From NCBI GenBank assembly GCA_963793825.1, contig CAWCBE010000003.1, forward strand, positions 124,001 to 188,000: 64,000 nucleotides of DNA. The letters run 5' to 3'. The position numbers and the translations under genes were made by a program. Positions within the stretch are counted from its first letter, which is position 1; each line of letters opens with the position of its first letter. Under the pieces are notes generated by a model that searched no databases, was not told the DNA's origin, and saw only the letters and a list, made by a program, of their open reading frames with translations. This DNA is from RYN-230 sp963793825 (GTDB taxonomy: Bacteria; Actinomycetota; Actinomycetes; Streptosporangiales; Streptosporangiaceae). Shown in pieces: positions 58,378 to 64,000 of this stretch.

Positions 58378-60281
58378 GTGACCAGGCTGCGGATCGCCCT
58401 TGCCCAGGTGAACTCGACCGTCGGCGACCTGGCCGGCAACGCCGCGACGGTGCTGGAGTGGACCCGCCGCGCGGCGGAGGCCGGGGCGGGCCTCGTCGTG
58501 TTCCCCGAGATGATGCTCACCGGGTACCCGGTGGAGGACCTCGCGCTGCGTACCTCGTTCGTGACCGCGTCCATGGCCACGCTGGAGGACACCGCCCGGC
58601 AGCTCGCCGCAGAGGGCCTGGGCGGCGTCGCGGTGGTCACCGGCTACCTGGGCCGGCGGGCCGGGGGCACGCCCCGCGCGGGCGAGCCGGCCGGGGCGCC
58701 GCAGAACGCCGCGGCGCTGCTGTACGGCGGCGCGGTCGCGGTGACCACGGCCAAGCACCACCTGCCGAACTACGGCGTGTTCGACGAGTACCGCTACTTC
58801 GTCCCGGGCGACCGGCTGCCGGTGGTCCGCGTCCCGGCCAGCAGCCCGGCGGGCTCCGCCTCGCCCGTGGTGGACGTGGCCGTGGCCATCTGCGAGGACC
58901 TGTGGCAGGACGGCGGCCCGGTGGCGGTCACCCGCCAGGCGGGGCCGGCCTGCTGGTGGTGCCGAATGCCTCCCCGTATGAGCGTGGCAAGCATGAGGCC
59001 AGGCGGCAGCTGGTCGCCCGCCGGGCCCGCGAGGCGGGGGCCACGCTGGCCTACGTGAACATGATGGGCGGCCAGGACGAGCTGGTCTTCGACGGGGACT
59101 CGATCATCGTCGACGCGGCCGGCGAGCTGATCGCGCGCGGGCCGCAGTTCGAGGAAGCCCTGCTGGTGGCCGACCTCGACCTGCCCGCTGCCGGGGACAG
59201 CCTCCCCGGCAGCGACACGCCCGTCGACGCGAGCGACGGCACCGTGATGACCGTGCACCGGGTCACGCTGCCCGTGCGCAGTCCTAGCCCGGGGGGGCGA
59301 CCCCCCGGAACCCCCCGGCTTCCCGCCTCGTCGCGACAACCCCCCGGAACCCCCCCGCTTCCCGCCTCGTCGCGACAATCCCCCGGGACCCCCCGCGATC
59401 CGCTGGTGGCACCCCGGCTTCCGCCGCTGGCGGAGGTCTACGCCGCGTTGGTCACCGGCGTGCGCGACTACGTGCAGAAGAACGGGTTCCGTTCCGTGAT
59501 CCTGGGCCTGTCCGGTGGGATCGACTCGGCCCTGGTGGCCACGATCGCCGCCGACGCGCTCGGGGCGGAACGGGTGCACGCGGTGCTGATGCCGAGCCGG
59601 TACTCCTCGGAGCACTCGGTCAGCGATGCGGAGGACCTGGCCAAGCGGCAGGGCCTGCAGGCCCGCACGGTGCCCATCGCGGCCATGGTCAACTCGTTCG
59701 AGAGCGAGCTGAGCCTGACCGGGCTGGCCGCGGAAAACCTGCAGTCCCGGGTGCGCGGGGTGATCCTGATGGGGCTGAGCAACGCCGAAGGGCACCTGGT
59801 CCTCACCACCGGCAACAAGAGCGAGATCGCCACCGGGTACTCCACCCTGTACGGGGACTCGGCGGGCGGCTTCGGCGTGATCAAGGATGTGCTCAAGACG
59901 CTGGTGTGGGACCTGGCCCGGTGGCGGAACGAGCAGGCGGAGGCCCGGGGCGAGACCCCGCCCATCCCGGAGAACTCGATCACCAAGCCGCCCAGCGCCG
60001 AGCTCGCCCCTGGGCAGCTGGACACCGACTCACTCCCCGACTACGCGACGCTGGACGCCTTGCTCGACGATTACGTGGAGAAGGACATGGGCGCGGCCGA
60101 CCTCATCGCGGCCGGGCACGACCCGGACCTGGTGGACCGGGTCATCCGGCTGGTGGACCGGGCCGAATACAAGCGGCGGCAGTACCCGCCGGGCACGAAG
60201 ATCACGCCACGGAACTTCGGCCGGGACCGGCGGCTGCCGATCACCAACCGGTGGCGCGAACCGCAGCCGGGCGCTCGCTGA
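58378..60281 (+). CDS. nadE: Glutamine-dependent NAD+ synthetase, frameshifted
   Basis: 634 aa after correcting one base. The N-terminal nitrilase-type glutaminase has the Glu in FPEMMLTGYPVEDLA, the Lys in TTAKHHLPNYGVFDEYRYF and the Cys in AICEDLWQ. One G missing from GGGG at 58941-58944 then shifts the frame; the next frame continues LLVVPNASPYERGKHEARRQL. The C-terminal synthetase domain has LGLSGGIDSALVATIAADAL and TTGNKSEIATGYSTLYGDSAGGFGVIKDVLKT. The linker between domains (about 308-345) holds 13-residue Pro-rich repeats. The enzyme converts deamido-NAD to NAD with glutamine. As it is normally essential, sequence error is likely. Confidence 0.9.
59301..59395 (+). repeat. 39-bp in-frame repeat in the NAD synthase linker
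   Basis: Two 39-bp copies (59301-59339 and 59340-59378) differing at one base, plus a partial third. They encode PPGTPRLPASSRQ and PPGTPPLPASSRQ, then SPGTPRDP. Confidence 0.9.
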
Positions 60282-61311
60282 GCAGTAGCACGGCGTAGCA
60301 GGCCAGCCAGTGCTCGACCGCGTAGTCGTCCCCGAGCACGTGCGGGAGCGCCGCCTGCGCGTGCTCGCGGGCGGCAGCCAGCGCGGCCCCGGTGCGCGGG
60401 TCACCGGCCGGCAGCACCCCGGCGATCCGGCGCCAGCACCACGCCCGGCTTGCGTTCAGGCCATGAAGGTGAGCGATATACCCGTCGCTGGAGTCGGAAA
60501 CCACGGCCGGGGTGAACAGCGCCGCTGGCTGGCGGCCGGCGATGCCGGGCAGGAAGACCGACAGCCAGGTGGCGAACTCGGCCTCCGGCAGCACCTGGGC
60601 CATCAGTTCCGCCTCGGTCAGCGCGGGTGACAGGAAATCCTGCCCGGAAGGCTCCCAGCCCCCCGGGTAGAGCGTGTCACCGGCGAACCAGTCCTGCGCC
60701 TTCCCGGTGATCGCAGCCAGCAGCGACGGGTCGCCGGCGGCCGCCTGGAGCCGGGCCCAGGGCAGCGCGCGGGACAGGCCGAACGCGCTGTTGCCGTGCA
60801 CCCCGTGGCGGACCGGGTAGGTAGCCTTGGGCAGCCACGCCAGGAACGCGCCGGTGACCGCCTCGGCCAGCGGCGCCAGCGCGGCCGCCCACCGCTGGCC
60901 GTCCGGGCCGCCCAGTGCCCGGGCCTCAGCGGCCAGCAGCAGCGCCCAGCCCCACCCGTACGGGCGCTCGAAAAGGCCGCCCGGGCCGCCAATGAACTCC
61001 GCCTCCGCGGCCAGCGCCACCGGGCTGAACTGGTTGTCCAGCGCGGCCGCGACCTCCGCCGCGGGCACCGCGTCGCGGGCCACCCGGAGCAGCCGGACCA
61101 GCAGCCAGTGCATCTCTACGCACGAGTGCCAGTCGTAACTGCCGTAGAACACCGGGCTGCGCGCCCGCGGCCGGTACGGGAAGTCACCCGGCGCGCTCAT
61201 CGTGTGGTAAACCCCCGACGGGAACTCCCGCCGGATGTTGTCCAGCGCCACCGCCGCGTAACCGGCCGCCCCGGCGCGCAGCAGGTCAGCCCAGTCCTCC
61301 GTCAGGTCCAC
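60241..61311 (-). CDS. DUF2891 family protein
   Basis: 356-aa protein matching DUF2891: ALDNIRREFPSGVYHTMSAPGDFPYRPRARSPVFYGSYDWHSCVEMHWLLVRLLR, GGLFERPYGWGWALLLAAE, RHGVHGNSAFGLSRALPWA and LNASRAWCWRRIAGVLP. It is probably an alpha/alpha barrel; function unknown. GTG 61311 with GGAGGG 10 nt upstream. Its 3' end overlaps the convergent NAD synthase gene by 41 bp. Confidence 0.85.
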   Translation of the reverse strand: MDLTEDWADLLRAGAAGYAAVALDNIRREFPSGVYHTMSAPGDFPYRPRARSPVFYGSYDWHSCVEMHWLLVRLLRVARDAVPAAEVAAALDNQFSPVALAAEAEFIGGPGGLFERPYGWGWALLLAAEARALGGPDGQRWAAALAPLAEAVTGAFLAWLPKATYPVRHGVHGNSAFGLSRALPWARLQAAAGDPSLLAAITGKAQDWFAGDTLYPGGWEPSGQDFLSPALTEAELMAQVLPEAEFATWLSVFLPGIAGRQPAALFTPAVVSDSSDGYIAHLHGLNASRAWCWRRIAGVLPAGDPRTGAALAAAREHAQAALPHVLGDDYAVEHWLACYAVLLLSERPAAVRATGW

Positions 61312-61408
61312 AGGGTGCCAGCCCTCCTTGCCGCGGTACGGGTGCGCGGGCCCAGGTACCGCGGGACCAGCGCACCCGGATGGATGCCCGGTCCAGGCTG
61401 CCTTACGC

Positions 61409-62239
61409 CTACAGGTCCGCGTGGCCCGACACGCAGGTGCGCGCGGCACCGCCCACCCAGACCTGGCCGGACGGGTCGGCGGAAATGTGCACCCGCCCGG
61501 CCCGGCCCAGCGCGGTGCCCTGGCTGGCCACATAGGGCGCAGTGGCCCGGCCGGAGGCTAGCAGCCACTGTCCCAGCGAGGCGTTCAGGCTGCCGGTGAC
61601 CGGGTCCTCGCCGGTCCCGCCGATCAGCGGGGTGAATGCCCGGACCTCGAAGGCCTCCGGGGAGCCCGGCGGGTACGGGCCGGCCACGCCGATGTCCATC
61701 CCGACCGCTGCGGGCCGCAGCGCCAGTACCGCCGCCGCGCTGGCCAGCAGCACGGCCACCCAGCCGGGCCCGTTGTCGGCCCAGGCCAGGTCCACGATCT
61801 CGGGCCGGCCGATGCCGAGCTGCGTGGCGATGCGCCCGGCCAGCGGCTCGTCCACCGGGCCGGAGCGCAGCAGCGGCGGCGCGGCGAATGCCAGCCGCCC
61901 CGCGTCCTGGCGGATCTGGACCAGCCCGGCCCCGCATTCCTGAACGACCACTCCGGGGCGGGCGGCCACCCCGCCGGCCTCGAGCCAGGCGTGGCAGGTG
62001 CCGAGGGTCGGGTGGCCCGCGAACGGCAGCTCGCGGGCCGGGGTGAAGATGCGCACCCGGTAGTCCGCCCCGTCGCTGGCGGGCGGCAGCACGAACGTGG
62101 TCTCGGACAGGTTGGCCCAGTTCGCGAACTGCTGCATCTCGTCGCTGCTCAGGCCGCTGGCGTCGAGCACGACCGCGACCGGGTTGCCCCGGCACGGCTG
62201 CGCGCTGAACACGTCAACCTGGCTGAAGGCTCGTCGCAC
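61409..62239 (-). CDS. PhzF family isomerase-like protein
   Basis: 276-aa diaminopimelate-epimerase-fold protein. The catalytic Glu region is ANLSETTFVLPP near 43-54; FAGHPTLGTCHAWLE near 73-87 and GTGEDPVTGSLNASLGQWL near 198-216 are the paired phosphate/substrate loops. PhzF itself isomerises DHHA in phenazine synthesis, but no other phz genes are present, so this is a family member of unknown substrate. GAGACT lies 6 nt before the GTG start. Confidence 0.9.
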   Translation of the reverse strand: MRRAFSQVDVFSAQPCRGNPVAVVLDASGLSSDEMQQFANWANLSETTFVLPPASDGADYRVRIFTPARELPFAGHPTLGTCHAWLEAGGVAARPGVVVQECGAGLVQIRQDAGRLAFAAPPLLRSGPVDEPLAGRIATQLGIGRPEIVDLAWADNGPGWVAVLLASAAAVLALRPAAVGMDIGVAGPYPPGSPEAFEVRAFTPLIGGTGEDPVTGSLNASLGQWLLASGRATAPYVASQGTALGRAGRVHISADPSGQVWVGGAARTCVSGHADL

Positions 62240-62245
62240 GAGCAG

Positions 62246-62251
62246 AGTCTC
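62246..62251 (-). promoter_or_regulatory. -10-like box GAGACT before the PhzF-like gene
   Basis: GAGACT, a 6-nt spacer and the GTG at 62239 on the minus strand; one mismatch to TANNNT. Confidence 0.3.
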
Positions 62252-62312
62252 CCACGCCGGTGCCAGGCTCAGGGGGCGGCCGCCACGCTGCCGGGCGCCA
62301 GCGGGCCGGGAC

Positions 62313-62981
62313 TCAGCGGGCGGCGAGGCCGCGCAGCAGCTCGTCCACCACCCGCTCGGCGTACCCGGCTGACACGGCCTCCGGCTGGAACTTGCCCCGG
62401 GCCAGCACCGCCCCGGTCAGCATGAACAGAGCCGCCTCCATGTCGGTGTCTGGGCGCAGCTCGCCGCTGGCCACGCCACGGCGCAGCACGGCCCGGATCA
62501 CCTCACGCCGCGGTTCCACCACAGTCTCGGTGTACCTGCTCATCAGCCGGGGGAACTTGGTACCCTCGCCAAGAAGCAGGGCGAACTGCCGGGCGCGGCG
62601 CGGATCGGCATAATCCGCGGCCATGGCCTGCAGCACCGCGACCAGGTCGTCGCGGACAGATCCCCCGCCCGGCTCGGGCAGCGGGGCCTTCAGCGCCGCC
62701 AGGGCGTCCAGCAGCATGTCTTCCTTGCCCGGCCAGCGCCGGTAGATCGTCGCCTTGCCCACGCCGGCCCGGGCGGCCACCTTCTCGATGCACAGGCCCT
62801 CGACGCCGTGCTCGGCGAACAGGGCCAGCGCGGCGTCGATGATGGCCCGGTCGGCCCGCTCGCTGCGCGGCCGGCCCGGGCGGCGCTGCTCGGCGGCCGG
62901 GCCCGCGCTCGCGCCGTGGCCGGGGACCGGGCCGTGAGCCGGCCCGGTCCCCTCGACGACGGTGTCGTCCGCGGTGTGCAT
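62313..62981 (-). CDS. TetR family transcriptional regulator
   Basis: 222-aa repressor. After a Gly/Pro-rich N-terminus of about 35 residues, the TetR helix-turn-helix is at about 44-90: IIDAALALFAEHGVEGLCIEKVAARAGVGKATIYRRWPGKEDML. The C-terminal ligand-binding part has DDLVAVLQAMAADYADPRRARQFALLLGEG. The start ATG 62981 lies 4 bp after the stop of the MFS transporter gene, so it is in the same operon and likely controls that exporter. Confidence 0.9.
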   Translation of the reverse strand: MHTADDTVVEGTGPAHGPVPGHGASAGPAAEQRRPGRPRSERADRAIIDAALALFAEHGVEGLCIEKVAARAGVGKATIYRRWPGKEDMLLDALAALKAPLPEPGGGSVRDDLVAVLQAMAADYADPRRARQFALLLGEGTKFPRLMSRYTETVVEPRREVIRAVLRRGVASGELRPDTDMEAALFMLTGAVLARGKFQPEAVSAGYAERVVDELLRGLAAR

Positions 62982-62985
62982 GGCC

Positions 62986-64000
62986 TCAGCCTTCCATGCC
63001 CGCTTCGGCACCGAGCGCAGCCGGGATCTCGGCCACCACGGTGTCCTCATGGATGTCCTGCGTCACGTCGCGCTCCGCGGCCGGCGCGCCCGCAGCGGCG
63101 GCCCGGCCCGGCATCCAGATCAGCACGACCAGGGCGCCGAGCAGCGTGATCACCGCGGAGATCAGGGTGGTGACGTGCATCGCGTGCACGAACGCGGCAT
63201 TGGCGTAGCTGTCCAGCCGCGCTCCCGCGCCGCCCAGCCGGGCAGCCACCGCCTGGGTGGCGGTGATCGAGCCGGTGGCCGCGGTCCGGGCCGCGGAAGG
63301 AACCGCGGTCAGGTGCGGGGTCAGCTGGCCCCGGTACACCTGGGCCAGGATCGAGCCGAGTACCGCGACGCCCAGTGCCCCGGCGACCTGGCGGGCGGTG
63401 TTGGTCAGCGCCGATCCCGAGCCAGCCCGCTCCCGCGGCACCACGGACATGACCGCCTCAGTGGCCGGCGGCATCACCGAGCCCATGCCCGCGCCCTGGA
63501 TGAAGAAGATGACGCCCAGCACCCAGATCGGGGTGCTCACCCCCAGCAGCAGGTAGCCGAAGAGCGCCACCGCCACCGTGACCAGGCCGGTCGCGGCGAC
63601 GGCCTTGGTGCCGTACCGCCTGACCAGCCGGGCGCTGCGCGGCGCCATCAGCATCTGCCCCGCCGCGAACGGCAGCGTCAGCAGGCCCGCGTCCAGCGGG
63701 GTGTAACCACGCACGCTCTGCAGGTAGAAGCTGAGGAAGAAGAGCGCGCCCATCATGCCGAAGAAGACCAGCCCGAGCGCCCCGACCGCGGAGGACAGCC
63801 GCGGGTCGCGGAACAGCCTCACGTCCAGCGAGGGGTGGCTGAGCCGGCTCTCCCACCAGGCGAAGAAGGCCAGCACGGCGAATCCCAGCACGATGGTGCC
63901 GAGCACGTCCCAGTGCACCCAGGTGCCCTTCTCGCCGCCCTGGATGATGCCGTAGACCACGAGCACCAGGCCCACGATGGACAGCAGCACGCCCAGGTAG
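62986..64000 (-). CDS. MFS transporter of DHA2 (14-helix) type, 5' end outside the window
   Basis: C-terminal ~338 residues of a drug:H+ antiporter. The frame is open through the right edge (YLGVLLSIVGLVLVVYG). Helices, the GYTPLDAGLLTLPFAAGQMLMAPRSARLVRRYGTKAVAATGL loop and PRERAGSGSALTNTARQVAGALGVAVLGSI (motif C region of the DHA2 group) are clear. A C-terminal cytoplasmic tail of about 40 residues follows. It is co-transcribed with the TetR gene downstream; substrate unknown. Confidence 0.88.
   Translation of the reverse strand, partial: YLGVLLSIVGLVLVVYGIIQGGEKGTWVHWDVLGTIVLGFAVLAFFAWWESRLSHPSLDVRLFRDPRLSSAVGALGLVFFGMMGALFFLSFYLQSVRGYTPLDAGLLTLPFAAGQMLMAPRSARLVRRYGTKAVAATGLVTVAVALFGYLLLGVSTPIWVLGVIFFIQGAGMGSVMPPATEAVMSVVPRERAGSGSALTNTARQVAGALGVAVLGSILAQVYRGQLTPHLTAVPSAARTAATGSITATQAVAARLGGAGARLDSYANAAFVHAMHVTTLISAVITLLGALVVLIWMPGRAAAAGAPAAERDVTQDIHEDTVVAEIPAALGAEAGMEG

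Noticed and set aside
61409..62239. Phenazine biosynthesis
   Set aside because: Only a PhzF-family gene is present; no phzA-E or other phenazine genes occur in the window.

Overview
The window is high-GC DNA (above 70% by eye) with frequent GTG starts. It carries the block pepA - lpd - sucB - lipB - lipA - DUF4191 - RDD - glnA - glnE - glnA2 - NAD synthase, a core order I associate with Streptomyces and related mycelial actinobacteria. The organism is therefore an actinomycete; genus cannot be fixed from the sequence. No rRNA, tRNA, CRISPR array or insertion sequence was seen.

Layout. 1-5 kb: a small accessory cluster of a DpgA-type type III polyketide synthase, a DpgB-like enoyl-CoA-hydratase homologue and a cytochrome-b5-fused desaturase on the minus strand, with a divergent sulfotransferase carrying a repeat insertion; it may continue beyond the left edge. 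5-10.8 kb: an ABC exporter, a frameshifted VOC gene with decayed ArsR/SRPBCC remnants, a sulfurtransferase, a 22-bp-phased run of DnaA-box-like sites, a phosphodiesterase and a DUF5998 gene. 11-18 kb: a membrane Ser/Thr kinase facing an FHA protein, an unexplained array of perfect hairpins, a NarL-type two-component system, and a ChrB-like protein divergent from a COG4280/FTR1-like permease. 18-23.3 kb: an ABC importer for iron or an organophosphonate-like solute, followed by a broken phosphoesterase. 23.3-38 kb: central metabolism (pepA, lpd, sucB, lipB, lipA, glnA), interrupted between lipB and lipA by a eukaryote-type histidyl-tRNA synthetase and an MFS exporter. 38-49.8 kb: lipid kinase and PAP2 phosphatase, an ABC-2 exporter and a series of small conserved genes. 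49.9-60.3 kb: nitrogen control (glnE, an AfsR-like regulator, glnA2) and NAD synthase. 60.2-64 kb: DUF2891, PhzF-like, TetR and a DHA2 MFS transporter cut by the right edge.

How genes work together. LipB and LipA make the lipoyl cofactor used by SucB, whose lipoyl group Lpd reoxidises. GlnA activity is set by GlnE, and glnA has a four-half-site GlnR box upstream. At least a dozen genes start 6-8 nt after a TANNNT-like -10 box, so leaderless transcription appears common. Four otherwise intact genes (VOC, lipA, AraC-type regulator, NAD synthase) each carry one single-base indel in a short homopolymer; because lipA and NAD synthase are usually indispensable, sequence error is a live explanation. 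Tandem repeats of 15-47 bp are frequent at gene ends and inside protein linkers.
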